Below the pieces are notes generated by a model. It made no database searches and was not told the origin of the DNA. It saw only the letters and a list, made by a program, of their open reading frames with translations. DNA of 64,000 nt from Rosa chinensis (taxonomy: Eukaryota > Streptophyta > Magnoliopsida > Rosales > Rosaceae). The DNA lies in the NCBI RefSeq assembly GCF_002994745.2, contig NC_037092.1:72329823-72393822 (forward strand), written 5' to 3'. The position numbers and the translations under genes were made by a program. The number at the start of each line of letters is the position of its first letter. Position 1 is the stretch's first letter. Below, piece by piece: positions 1 through 11,181 of the stretch.

Positions 1-1254
1 ATTTATGGAAACAATATGCATGAATGATGCGTTTTATTGTTTTGGGTTGTAGCTTTTCGGAAAACAAATGGTGGGAAATGGTATTTCTATTGTTTTGAAA
101 AGTGTTTGAGGATTTGAGAGTCACAGGTTGTGATTTCTCCTTTTGATTTGATTTAACATTTGGGGTACAGTGCGACTCGTTTAATGTTTTGATCTGAAGG
201 TCAGGTTGGCCTAAGGATCCGGGGTTGCAGGTTGCATCCTCATGGCAATGTTATAACGTAAGGTTCAACCTTGGTCGGGTGACAAGTTACGATTCAGTTA
301 GAGCTCTAGTCTGTCTGCCATCATACCTCATGGATCTAAGTAGGTTACTTAAGACTCCTGGGTACATATTGTGTCCAGGTTGGACCTATTTGATGTTTTG
401 TCCAGGTTGGACTAAAGAATCATATTCTATTTGGTAGGTTAACGATAGGTATGATTTATCTGTGTTGATACTTTGTCCAGGTTAGACCGATTTATTGTTT
501 TGTCCAGGTTGGACCGATTTGTTACTTTGTCCAGATTGGACTGATTTATTGTTTTGTCCAGATTGGACCGGTTTATTGTTTTGTCCTCGTTGGACCGATT
601 TGCTGTTTTGTCCAGGTTGGACTGATTTGTTGTTTTATCCAGGTTGGATTGATTTATCATATTTGAATTGTTAGGTTAACGATTTATATGATTTTGTCAC
701 GGTATGACTTTCGTTGTTTCTTTTGGGAAAATAGTATTGTTTTGGGAAGCATGGTATGTTTTCTTTATTCATGAGTTGAAAGGTTTTCCTCATTTTTGGC
801 GTGAGTTGTGCATGTTTGTTTTGAGTTACTCATACGGGCTTGCAAAAGCTTACCGGGTTTGTTGTGTGACAACCCGGTACACTTTTCAAACGGTGTAGGG
901 GTTAATCCTGCAGGTTAGGATAATCGGGGCTGAAGTTGAGATAGCGCCTTTGCAGCTTTATGGTAGGGAGCCATTTTTGTGACTTACAGTTGATAGGGAC
1001 TTCCGTTGTATAGTTAACTCTGAGCGGCATTTACGTTTATTTTGTAGTTGACAATTCTATTCGCAAGCTTGTGTAATATATAACTCTGTGGAGAGCGAGT
1101 GTATATTAACTTTGAGGGTTCAAAGCATCAGTACGTACTTGGTTTAAAAGGAAAAAGTTTTCAGGTATTTTGTATTGATAACTGAATGCTCATGCATGTA
1201 TAATTATGGGATTATATATAGATTTTTATTTGTGTTTAAAAATCAGGGGCATGA
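1..1254 (+). repeat. Probable 3' portion of an LTR or other repeat remnant
   Basis: No protein-coding gene is recognisable. The segment ends with GGGGCATGACA at 1244-1254, a CA-terminated end of the kind seen in plant LTRs, and changes character after that. It contains a 27-bp minisatellite. The left end and any internal part lie outside the window, so this is a weak call based on style and the terminal CA. It could equally be ordinary non-coding DNA. Confidence 0.3.
474..662. repeat. 27-bp minisatellite, seven copies
   Basis: Copies of a TGTCCAGGTTGGACCGATTT-like unit start at 474, 501, 528, 555, 582, 609 and 636, an exact 27-bp spacing. Two looser copies lie at about 373 and 401. Because 27 is a multiple of three, the minus strand stays open with a repeated SNLDKT peptide, but this is a by-product of the repeat and not evidence for a gene. 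Confidence 0.85.
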
Positions 1255-1694
1255 CAGGATATCTCCTTGACTGTGAACTTATTAGCTAGATATAGGTTTG
1301 CGGCAACGTGACGCCATTAGATTGGTGCAAAGAATATCTTTCGATACCTAAAGGATACGATAGATATGGACTTATTCTTTCCCTATAGAGAGAAAAACAA
1401 GTCTGATATGATGTGATTTGGTGCTTAAATGCATCTTACACGCAACAAGGACACAGTGATAAAAGAAGTGGGAAATATTTAAACCTGAAAATATCGTACC
1501 TCGAGGATCTTGAGCAAACTCAAATTCAATGATTTATGGATCACAAAAGTCACTTGTTAAACTAAAGTAAAATTGGAAAATGGCTAAGTACGTGAGACAC
1601 CAAGTCTCATGCATACATGGCTTAGGTATCACTAGGCCTAAAAAGTAGCCAAGAACACACCAAAATAAACTGGCAGGCTCAAGGCCTTATGGTA
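1255..1694. other. Non-coding flank of the Tat element
   Basis: No ORF of note, no splice structure and no repeat is recognised here. It directly continues at 13126 if the intervening retrotransposon is removed. Confidence 0.5.
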
Positions 1695-1699
1695 ATTAC

Positions 1700-2205
1700 T
1701 GTTAACGTCTAAAAGTTCAGCGGTTGCTGAACCTTTGTTAACGCTGATCCGGTGGGCGGATCGATACTTGTGATGCTCTCAAAGCTTCCGCTGCCTGTCA
1801 AGTAAAATACAAAGGGCGTCAGAGGGAGACCGCGCTGGGCAGTCTTCAACTCTCCGATGCCTAAGTTAGTCAATGTATTTATGTTGACAAAGTAACAGTA
1901 GGTAAGTATTGAATGCGTAATTAATTTGGAGAGAGGAGAGAACCTTTTATAGGTGAGGAAGAGGAGGTTCTTCTCTTTGTTTTCTATGTGGGACTGAAAT
2001 GTTTCAGTTCCCAGCTCTGGGAGATACTGATGCCATTTTGGCACGGCGGGTCGGCGGTGATCTGGGGGTGATCCGATGCTGAGGTTGTAGCCCACCTGGC
2101 GGTGTACCTGTATGTCATTCCTTTGGTTGGAATTAGTACCTTTAGCGGCATAATGAGCGTGGCGCATTATACCTAATTATGCTTGCAAATGTACATGTAT
2201 GTACA
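1700..2205 (-). repeat. 3' LTR of Tat element
   Basis: This 506-bp copy is nearly identical to 12605-13120. It begins and ends with inverted TG/CA dinucleotides. A TATAAAAG box on the minus strand (about 1944-1953) marks the LTR promoter. It lacks the 10-bp duplication seen in the 5' LTR at about 12950-12965. Confidence 0.95.
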
Positions 2206-2224
2206 AGTCCCCCAAGTCCCCAGT
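2206..2224 (-). other. Polypurine tract of Tat element
   Basis: On the minus strand a G/A-rich run, GGGGACTTGGGGGACT, lies directly before the 3' LTR, the position where plus-strand DNA synthesis is primed. The short LTR element at 23063 has a similar run in the same place. Confidence 0.75.
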
Positions 2225-2787
2225 CAAGGAGGGCAATCTTGGTTGGGGAGTTGTTCGGCGGTTTGAAGCGTTTTCTTCCGCTAGACTTGCAAGAGCATAA
2301 TTAGCGTCAGTGCGTTGTCAACCATGGATTTGAAACGCTTTATACCCTTTCGGGTGGGCCCCTGCTAGGCCCCCCAGGGAGTCCCCTACTCCCCGGCCAA
2401 GGTAGACCTCCGGATGGTCGGCGGATTGTTCTTTGAGGGGAGCTGCACGGAGCAGAGGGTGTTGGGTAGCGAGCCCAATCTTTAGTACCCCAGTGACGGG
2501 GGTCAACGTGCCTGATCAGGGCCGTCGTAGACTGTTGACAAGTCCCCGTGTCCCGTAGGGACGGTCTGACTGTAACGTCGAGTGGTGGTCGTTGTCAGAG
2601 TGAGGCGTAGCCTCGGGATCCGCCGCTGGTGGATATCCCCCCGCTGACTGCAGCAGGAGGCAGCGTCCAGTAGACGTGCCTGGCGGTATTTTATTGAGCG
2701 ATATTACACTGAACAAAGCACGCAGCTTGCAAGATGAAAAGAGGATTCCGCTAGAGGTGTGTAGCGGAAGACGCCCAGCTTGCAGGA

Positions 2788-3090
2788 TGGCGAGGGAGAA
2801 GTTCCGCTGGCGGGGTTTCGCTCAGCGGAGACTTCATCATTTGGAAGATGACAAGGGAGAAGTTCCGCTGGCGGGGTTTCGCTCAGCGAAGACTTCGTCA
2901 CTTGGGGGATGACAAGGGAGAAGTTCCGCTGGCGGTGTTTCGCTCAGCAGAGACTTTGTCACTTGGGGGATGACAAGGGAGAAGTTCCGCTGGCGGGGTT
3001 TCGCTCAGCGGAGACTTCGTCACTTGGGGGATGACAAGGGAGAAGTTCCGCTGGCGGGGTTTCGCTCAGCAGGGACTTCGGACGGTTGGT
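2788..3090. repeat. 60-61-bp tandem repeat, five copies
   Basis: A unit containing GAGAAGTTCCGCTGGCGGGG and TTTCGCTCAGC repeats about five times. The GATGACAAGG start of the unit falls at 2848, 2908, 2969 and 3030. It lies in the retrotransposon between the 3' LTR and the antisense gene, about 260 bp upstream of a candidate TATA box for that gene. The rest of 2225-3349 holds no recognised gene. Confidence 0.9.
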
Positions 3091-3349
3091 GAATTCATCC
3101 CAAGTGGTTACTTCCACCAGACGCTTCGTCTGGTGGTGGTTGACACGTGTCCAACCCGTAGAGGGTTAGCGTGCGGAGGCTTGTCTCCTAAGCCTGGCCG
3201 TCTTCTCACCATTAATGATAGTAATTATGGTTTTTGTAACAGAGGCGACGCCTCGGTTAATCCGGAGAGTAAGTGGAGACCTGCGACACGTGTACGGCTG
3301 GTGTGTGATGTCGTTTTTGAGCGGACGGCTTAGAACGCGTTGATGTTGA

Positions 3350-3848
3350 CATAAAAGGGGGGGAACTTTAGCGAGATTTGACACTTTGTGAAAACTTCAA
3401 ACCTGAGTCGTCGTCTTCAAGCTCTGTGCGACTTGCGAAGAGAGTTCCGGGGGACGAAATCTGTTGAGTTATCAGATCTTGAGGACGAGGCCTTCACCGG
3501 TGAAGACAAGCGCCTGCAATTACACCAAAGATTTCACTTTTGAGGTTGGTGCTCTGAATCTCATCCTTGCTCCACTGCAGTTCTGTGTGTTTGCTTCTGT
3601 CAGTTTTTTGGGTTTCTTGATTTTGGGGTGTTCTGCTCTTGTTTGGCATGCCCTAAGTGGAAAGTGGGTTTTGGGGATGGTTTTTTTTTTTTTTTTTTTG
3701 CTGTTTGTTGACATGGTTGGAATTTCTGGATTTACTAGATGGTTGAATCTGGGTTAGGTGTTTGGGGTTGTTTGTTCTTGGCTATAACTAATGTAAGAAT
3801 AGGCTAGATCTATGTTTGTGCTAACTGGTGTGGGTTTTAGGGTTTGGG
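3350..3848 (+). promoter_or_regulatory. Candidate promoter and 5' leader of the antisense gene
   Basis: CATAAAAG at 3350-3357 is a TATA-like box on the plus strand. The following 490 bp has no long coding frame that joins the gene and contains a T-run at 3681-3699. A pyrimidine-poor GGGTTTTAG at 3832-3840, nine bases before the ATG at 3849, could be a splice acceptor of a leader intron. No matching donor could be fixed by eye. Confidence 0.4.
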
Positions 3849-6553
3849 ATGGCTAACGTCATAGAGATTTCGAGCAGTGAGGATTCCGGGTCTGACGTGT
3901 CGTTCAGCGCGGCGGATAAAATATTTATTGACTCTTTGCGTCCGTCTGCCCATGCAGGAACCTCACTGCCAGAACCGCTAGAGGCTGAGCCGCTACAGAT
4001 CATACCTTGGGAAGTAGTTATGGGTCGTGCTTCACGTCCAGAGAGCTCTAGGGCGGGTGAGGCCACTGCTGCCAAAACTAGGCGCGACGAGCGGTTGGCA
4101 AGCAACAGCGCTGCCAGCGGCTCCGCTGAAGGAGAAGAAATGGCGGGGGAGGACGCTGAGTCAGCGTGGTTCCTCCAGGATGGCACCGCCGTTGACGAGG
4201 CAGGAGAGTGGATGAATGTCGCAGCCGTCAACCGGGTGAAGCGGATGTTCCGATTGCCGGGTTTGGTGAAGCTGCGCCCGCCGACGGTGGATGAGAAGGA
4301 GTCTATTCTTCCGGAGGGGTTTGCCGCGGTGCACGAGTCTATATTCCGCCAAGGAGTGACATTTCTGTTGGTGCCGAACCTTCAAATCCTGGTGTGCGAA
4401 TTTGGCCTTGACTTCTGTCAAATTTGCCCCAACATGTGGCGGTTGTCCGGATGTGAGGGGCCTACTGTGACGGAGGTGCTTCATTTCTACGAGCTGGTCT
4501 ATGTGAAGCACCGGGGTTGCAGAGGGCAAGTGAACTTGCGCCGCCGCCAGGGAGTGCCCAAGCTGATCGAGAATCTAAGGGATTCCATGTCCTACTGGCG
4601 GGGGACCTTCTGTGTCACCACAGAGGGGTGGGAGTATCAGGCTGGGTCGAACGAGGGAGGGCCGACGTTTAGAATTAAGTCGGAGTTTCAATATATCCGA
4701 GGTTGTTAACCGGTTTCCACTAAACGTTGTTGGCGGCTTCTTGTACTTGCTGACTTGTATTTTTACTAATGACTAGTGTTTGTGCAGCGGGACTGCGGTA
4801 TAACCTAACGCGCGAAGAAGAGTGTCGCGTAGCACGGATCAGAGGTTGCTGGCGGAATCGCAACCTGCTGGACTTTCGACTTCTGACCGGTTGGGAGCTA
4901 TTGGTCGACCAGCGGCTAACTCGCTCCGTTGGTAAGAAATTTCCGCCATACTGTTTTTTTTGTAATAAATAACCCAGGCTGACTGGTTTTTTTTTTTTAG
5001 AAACTCCGCCAGGTAACAAAGTGAGTCGCGACGCTTTTGAAAAAGCAATGGACCGTGCGAAGGTAGATAACTTCCTGGAGGCTATGTACGCCGAGGGGCT
5101 GGCGGCCCAGAGGACTGTGGTGAACCCCGAGACACTGGCGCTGAGCCAGTCCGAGGTTCCGGTGGTGCTGCCGATGCCGCACCACTCCCATCTTGGTGAC
5201 GACGGTTTGCCTGTCGTTCAGGCGGGGGCTTCAGTGGCCGGCGGGAAAAAAGGGGCCACAACAGCGGCTTTTCAAAAAGAGAGGGTACCCGCCAGCAGGC
5301 GTGGTCCCCATAAAGAAAGAACGGTGCAGTCGGCGGAGACTGGCACTGCGCCAAGGGAAGAGTCGCCTGCGAAGGGAACGAAGGCCCCTGCCGGGAACCC
5401 AAGGGCGCTTGAGAGAAAGCGCCGGCAGCCTGACTCCCCCGAAGAGGAAGAGGAGGATGTGGAGACAATCGGGGTCCGCCAGCAGAAGAAGGCCCGTCAA
5501 GCTCCCCCGAAGGCTGCTGTGGTGGGGGGAGGGGCGCCCGCCGCTAGTGACTTGGACTCATTTGCCGCGTATGCGGAGTTTATGACGGATGGTGAGCGGG
5601 AGTTTCTCTTCCACCTCTGCGAACGGTTAGGGTTCGGCGGCCTAGCTGGGATCTCGCGCCCCACGGCGATTGACCGGTCGCCCTACAGCTCGGCGTTTGG
5701 TCAAATATCCGCAGGGCTGCATGACATGTTTGCGGTGGCGTCAAAGCAGCCTCTGGTCGAAGGGGAGCTCAAGGAGGAAATCCAAAGTCTCCAGAGGGAG
5801 CTGGCAGAGGCGAGGGAGAAGCTGGCGGAGGTGGATCGGCGTCTGGCAAAGGCGGATTGTGATGCCGCGGACGCCCGTGGTAAGCTGACGGTGGCCATCC
5901 AACGGGACTTGGAGAGGAATGAACGCGTCTCCAAGTTGGAGCAGGACATCGCCCTGCTGCAGGAGCGGGTAGCCGCTAAGGATAAGAAGCTCATTATCGT
6001 GCAGCGGGAGTCTGCCGCCAAAATGACGGAGGTGAAGCGGCTGGAGGGTCAGGTTGCCCTCCTGAGGGTTGAAGGAAATAACGCTGCGGCCGCCGCTGTT
6101 GAGGCATTCAAACAGTCGGCGGAGTACAAGAAGGCCCTGACCGAGTCGGCGAAGGCTGGGGCCCTAGCGAATGTGGAACTGTTGAAGCGGAAGGGCGCTA
6201 TCGACTTCGCAAAAGCGTCTCAGCCCGATGTGCCGTCGGCTGAGAGTGCCCCGCCGGAGAAAGGTGTCGTACCTGCCCCCGCGGAAGGTTCCCGCTCAGG
6301 CAGTGGAGAGAGCGGCGCATGCCCTGCGGAAGGGTCTCAGCAGACTCATACCCAATCGGAGGTGTCACGTGCTGGCTTCCTGGAGGCGCACAGCCGGGCG
6401 GACGGCACAATAGAGACCCCAAGCCCCACAGTTCGAGGGTCAGATCAAACGAGCCTCGCAATCCCATCGCCGCATACTGAAGTAGAAGGTGCCGAGGGCA
6501 ACCCTGATGTTGGAATCTTTACTGTATTCTCTTTTTCTTTTGTAGCCGCTTAG
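3849..6553 (+). CDS. Three-exon antisense gene inside the Tat element (Transposase_28-like domain plus coiled coil)
   Basis: Proposed exons are 3849-4701, 4788-4931 and 5001-6553. Both introns (86 and 69 bp) have GT-AG ends and phase 1, the second with a long T-run before its AG. The spliced frame is open for 849 residues and ends in TAG. Residues 1-130 are acidic and Ser-rich. Residues about 135-285 contain a block with FGLDFCQICPNMWR that resembles the 'putative gypsy type transposon' family (PF04195, from memory). Residues about 575-740 are a long charged coiled coil with heptads rich in Leu, Glu, Lys and Arg. The tail is Ser/Pro/Glu-rich. Antisense genes in this place are known in some Tat elements; their job is unknown. 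The open frame contrasts with the broken gag-pol of the same element. The last 14 residues are hydrophobic and may instead be intron sequence. Confidence 0.75.
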
Positions 6554-6916
6554 GCATAACAAGTAACAAATATTTCGAAATGGAATGAAGTTTTTGAATT
6601 TGCGTTTGTTATGATGTGTTTGTACTGCTAGTACTTTGACTTTGGGGTTTTCTTTTGTCAATCAATGAAACATTAAAGGAATTGAGATTGGTCCAAGTGC
6701 ACCACGTAGCGGACGTGATCCGCTGACGATTGCTGGCGTTGCCAGTTGCCCTCGGTGCTAGGCTTGGGAACAATGGTTTGAATAATTCCTCGTTTCATTG
6801 ATAGCTGATTGATCAGCGTGTACAAAAAGTGGGGTAGTACCCGTTGGGTAGCTTCCCTTAGCTAAATATTGAACAAAAATTTAGCAAAGTCAAGATGCTC
6901 CTGGGTAGCGGCATGA
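6554..6916. other. Spacer between convergent antisense gene and integrase
   Basis: This 363-bp stretch separates the antisense-gene stop from the pol stop. It is AT-rich near 6560-6670 and probably holds the 3' UTRs of both converging transcripts. No gene is seen. Confidence 0.6.
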
Positions 6917-8116
6917 CTATTTGTAGTAATACCGAAGGTGTTCGGTATTCCAAGGGTGGGTCGACGTGACGCCATCCTTGCCCATAAAGTAGAAGGTGCC
7001 TGGGCTAACAGCTTCCACAATTTTGTATGGACCTTCCCAAGTTGGGCGGAGTTTTGTTGGCGGTGGAATGACTTCCTTCATTACCCAGTCCCCCAATTGG
7101 AGGTTCCGGGCCTTGACTCTGGCGTTGTAGAAAAGCGATACTCGCTGTTTGTTTTGTAAGTTGTGCAAGTGAGCCTTGTGTCTTTTTTCTTCTAGGAGGT
7201 CCCTGTCCAGGTTGATGTCGTCGCTGTTGGTCTCTGGGTCGTAACCTTCGACCCTAGCGGTAGGTTGAGTTACTTCAACAGGTAGGACAGCCTCTGTTCC
7301 GAACATCATACAAGAGGGTGTTTCGCCGGTGGCGGAGGTTGGAGTTGTCCGGATGGCCCATAGAACTTCTGGAAGCTTCTCCGCCCACAAACCCTTGGCG
7401 TCGTCGAGTTTCTTTTTTAGCAATTTCTTGATTATCTTGTTTGCTGCTTCAACCTGGCCGTTGGTTTGGGGATGGGCGACAGATGCAAAACTCAACTTGG
7501 TGCCCAAGTTGGCGGTAAAGGAGATGAGTTCCTTGTTGTTGAACTGCGTGCCGTTGTCTGTAATGATTGTTTGTGGGACACCATAGCGGTAGTAGATGTT
7601 CTTCTAGAGGAAGTGAATTACCTTGGAGGTAGTTATTGCCGTCAGTGGTTCCGCCTCTATCCACTTGCTGTTGTAGTCGATGGCAACAATGATGTACTTG
7701 AACTGGCCCTTGGCGGTTTGGAACTTTCCCATCAAATCGAGGCCCCACGTGGAGTGAATCCATGGGCCGATGATGACTGACAGCGGTTCTGCTGGTGCAT
7801 GTGGGAGATCTGCGAACTGTTGGCATTTGTGGCAAGACCTCGAAATCCGTCGGGCGTCATCACCAAGTGTGGGCCAGAAGTAGCCCTGTCGCATTGTGCG
7901 GTTGGCCAAGGATCTGGCGCCCGAGTGGTTTCCACATTCTCCACCGTGTATCTCTCCTAGAACAACCTTTCCCTCCTCCGGGGTGAGACAGCGGAGGTTG
8001 GGATGGGTGAATCCCTGGCGGTAAAGCTTACCATTCTGGATGTTATAGCGGGTTGCTCTCCGTTTGAGCTGTCTCGCCTGGATCTTATCCTCCGGCAATG
8101 TGCCGCTTGTATGCAA
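6917..8116 (-). pseudogene. Tat integrase, broken by a stop codon
   Basis: The first part (8116-7604) carries the zinc-binding HHCC module, ending in CHKCQQFAD, followed by the start of the catalytic core with LDLMGKF (first Asp). A TAG at about 7601-7603 interrupts the core where family members have Trp. The frame then continues to 6917 through TDNGTQF (second Asp), NGQVEAANK (catalytic Glu region) and a C-terminal domain ending HLRYYYK. The upstream join to the RNase H frame needs a frameshift near 8100. It would insert retroviral-type cDNA into chromosomes, but is not translatable as it stands. Confidence 0.9.
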
Positions 8117-9197
8117 TGATCTCGTCTATCCAGCTGGGACTGACCTCAATGCTGAAGATCTCCGCCAGGGTTTTTGTGATACTTGGTCTATCAAGGCTTT
8201 CCACCCTTGTGTCCGCTGGACTTTGATGTGGTTGGGCGGTTGCCAGTCTCGCCAGGGAATCAGCCTTGGCGTTCCTTTCCCTGGGGATTTGTGTGATGGT
8301 GTGGAATTTGAACTTTTTAAGCAGTGGTTTGACGTACCCCAAATATGCCGCTAATTGCTGGTCCTTGGCTTGGAAGCTGTCGTTGACTTGGTTAACGACT
8401 AATTGAGAGTCGCTGAATATGTTGACGCTGTCAGCACCCGAGTCGATGGCAAGGAGTAGGCCGGCAATGAGTGCTTCGTAATCCGCCATATTGTTTGAAG
8501 CTTTGAAGTTGAATTTCAACGTGTACTCCTCGTTCAGTCCCCCGGGTCCTGTTAAGATGACTCCTGTGCCGCTGGCTTTGGCGCTAGCGGAGCCGTCCAC
8601 ATGCAGGTTCCAATCCGAGTGTGGGGTTGCCTCCTCAGTGGTTACCATTTCTGTTCCGGGCCCTGTCTCGGTACTAAGTTCTGGTTGACGCTCCGTCAGT
8701 TCAGCGATGAAGTCCGCCACTGCCTGGCCTTTCATGGCGGTTCTTGGCTTGTAGTCTATGTCGAACTCGCTGAGCTCAATGGCCCACTTGCTGAGGCACC
8801 CCGAGTGTTCGGAGTTCTGCATCACTTGCCTCAACGGCTGATTAGTTAACACATGGATCGTGTGAGCCTGGAAGTATTGGCGGAGGCGCCTGGCGGCAAC
8901 GATGAGTGTGAGGGATAGCTGCTCCAAGGGAGGATACCTTGTTTCTGCTCCGTTCATGCCTCTGCCGGCATAGAATACTGGGAGCTCGTCTTGGCCCTCC
9001 CGCCGGACAATGGCGCAGCTTACCGCCGATACCGAGACCGCTAGGTAGATAAACAGTGTCTCTCCTTGCATAGGGACAGAAAGGAGAGGGACTGCCGCTA
9101 GGTATTCTTTCAGGCCCTGGAACGCCGCCTGACACTCTGGGTTCCAGTTGATGATTTCTTGTGAGTTGTTTTGAGGAGTTTGAAGAATGGAGCACAC
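8085..9197 (-). pseudogene. Tat RT end, RNase H and second (archaeal-type) RNase H
   Basis: The frame starts in the RT thumb/connection and continues through the ordinary Ty3/gypsy RNase H (PLLSVPMQGETLFIYLAVS region, YPPLEQL, LTNQPLRQV). A second, later module begins LHVDGSASAKASGTGVIL and includes ADYEALIAGL, FSDSQLVVNQV and ERNAKADSLARLA, matching the extra archaeal-like RNase H that defines Tat lineages. Both ends are frameshifted relative to neighbours (near 9190 and 8100), so this is a piece of a former polyprotein. Confidence 0.9.
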
Positions 9198-10612
9198 CTA
9201 TCAGTGAGTCTGGAGATGAATCGAGAAAGGGCGGTTAACTTGCCCTGGAGGCATTGGACGTCCACCTTATACTCGGGGTCCGCCAGGTTAAGGATGGCCT
9301 GTACCTTGTCCGGGTTAGCCTCGATGCCTCGCTCGCTGACAATGTAACCCAGAAATTTGTTGGTGGTGACCCCAAAGAAACATTTTTCTGGGTTGAGGCG
9401 CATACCATAGGCCAAGAGAATGGTTACTAGCATGTCGTCCACGTAGACCTCGATGATTTTTCCCAGATGCTCAGCGAACATGGCGTTCATCAACCACTGA
9501 TAAGTTGCACCGGCGTTCTTCAGACCGAAAGGCATGACATTGTAGCAGTAGAGGCCTTTGTCGGTGGTGAAGATGGTGCATTCCTGGTCGCCGGGGTGCA
9601 TCTTGATCTGATTATATCCGGAGAACGCGTCCATCATGCTGAGGAGCTCATGTCCGGCGGTTGCATCGACCAGCTGATCGATACGAGGTAGTGGGAAACT
9701 ATCCTTTGAGCATGCCTTGTTGAGATTTTTGAAGTCGACACACATCCGCCACTTGCCGCTGGGCTTCTTGACCATTACCAAATTGGAGATCCACTGGGGA
9801 TAGACGACCTGGCGGATGAATCCAATGCCCTGGAGCTTGGCAACCTCCTCTCCTATTGCCTGGTACTTTTCCTCATCAAAGGCCCTCCGCTTCTGCTTGA
9901 TGGGATAAAAGGAGGGTTTGATGGTCAGCTTATGAGTGATAATTTCAGGAGAGATACCTGGCATGTCCGCGTAGGACCATGCAAAGACGGCGGCGTTATC
10001 ACACAGGAATTGAGTGAGCTCTGCCGCCACCTCTGGGTCAAGTTGGGCGCCTATGCCGACTGTCCGCTCAGGGTGCTCGTCCGAGATGCAGACAACTTTC
10101 AACGACGTGTCCGGGTTGACCGGCTCTTTCTTTACATATTTTTTCTCCTCATCTCTAGGGTCTTCGAAAATATTTGGGGGCGGTGTGTCGTTGCCCACTG
10201 TCAGGATCTCATGGCGGCGCGCCGAGCGCGCTATAGTCGTTGAATAGCATTCCCGAGCCAACTGTTGACTTCCTCTCACACAGCCCGTGCCGTTGGGTGT
10301 GGGGAATTTCATGAGAAGCATGTATCCGGCAATGATGCATTTGAGCTTGTTAAGCGCTGGTAGTCCAATGATGGCGTTGTACGTACTGAAACAATCGACA
10401 ATAATGAATTCCGTATGTACCTCCGCCATGCATGGGCTGGTGCCAATAACCAGCCGCATGTAATCCGACCCCAGCGGTTGTGTGACGTCGCCGGAGAAGC
10501 TGAGCAGTGGCTCGTGATCCTGGAGTAGTTTCTTGTTCCGCTTGAGACGATCGTAGCAACCGCTGAAGATGACGTTGACAGCGGACCCGCTATCCACCAA
10601 GATTCTCCCCAC
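9110..10612 (-). pseudogene. Tat protease C-part and reverse transcriptase
   Basis: The frame begins at the aspartic-protease active site ILVDSGSAVNVIF, then a linker, then RT with RMCVDFKNLNKAC, DAFSGYNQIKMHP, MPFGLKNAGATYQ and the catalytic YVDDM. Only about a dozen residues separate YVDDM from LNPEKCFFGV; in relatives the gap is clearly longer, so an in-frame internal deletion has probably removed part of the palm. The protease upstream of the active site is shortened and out of frame (near 10610). The frame shifts again near 9190. Confidence 0.9.
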
Positions 10613-11181
10613 AGAAAATCTGCCCAGAATGGGTCGTCATGGGGTAAATGCACTCCGCGCTCCTCCTCCTCTGAGAAGGTAATAGGTTCCCAACCTGATC
10701 TTGGGAGTTTGGCGGATCTTTCGTAGCGGATGTTGCAGACTTCCTTTGGGTGATTAGCGCGTGCATAGTGCTTCCTCGCCCTGTGGGACATGCTAGTGAT
10801 TGGGGCACCGCCATCGATGGTGTTGATACGGCCCAAAGTCTCAATATTGGCGATCACAGGTGGCGGTTGGCGCACCCTGAACTGTTCCAACTTGCCGTCA
10901 CGGTACAAGGTCTCAATGGCCGTTTTGAGAGCATTGCAGCTGTTGGTATTGTGGCCGCTGTCCCCGTGGTATTTGCACCACTTGCCGGTGTTCCTGGGTT
11001 TGCCCGTTTTTGGGTACTTTGGAGGGGGTGGCGGTGGGATCTGATCCTTGCACTGATTGTAGATGTCCTCATACGAGGCCGTGAGGACTGTGAACACTGC
11101 ATACCGTTGCAAGGACTCCGCCTGCTTGTTGCGGTTATCCACATGGGTTGGGCGGTTGCCCTTGTTGTAATGTTGGTCCCT
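10600..11181 (-). pseudogene. Tat gag C-terminus (nucleocapsid) and protease start
   Basis: The frame is continuous with the gag frame upstream except for a TAG at 11182-11184. It contains the zinc-binding motif CKYHGDSGHNTNSC (CX2HX4HX4C), characteristic of Tat-type gag, and then the protease lead-in ITFSEEEERGVHLPHDDP. At about 10610 the frame changes by a shift or small deletion before the protease active site. Confidence 0.85.

Noticed and set aside
439..660. 73-codon minus-strand frame with repeated SNLDKT
   Set aside because: It is the translation of the 27-bp minisatellite and has no start context or domain.
1709..2167. 152-codon minus-strand frame
   Set aside because: It lies wholly inside the Tat 3' LTR and has no recognisable domain.
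5082..5585. Overlapping frames opposite or out of frame to the antisense gene
   Set aside because: GC-rich shadows of exon 3; none shows a motif.
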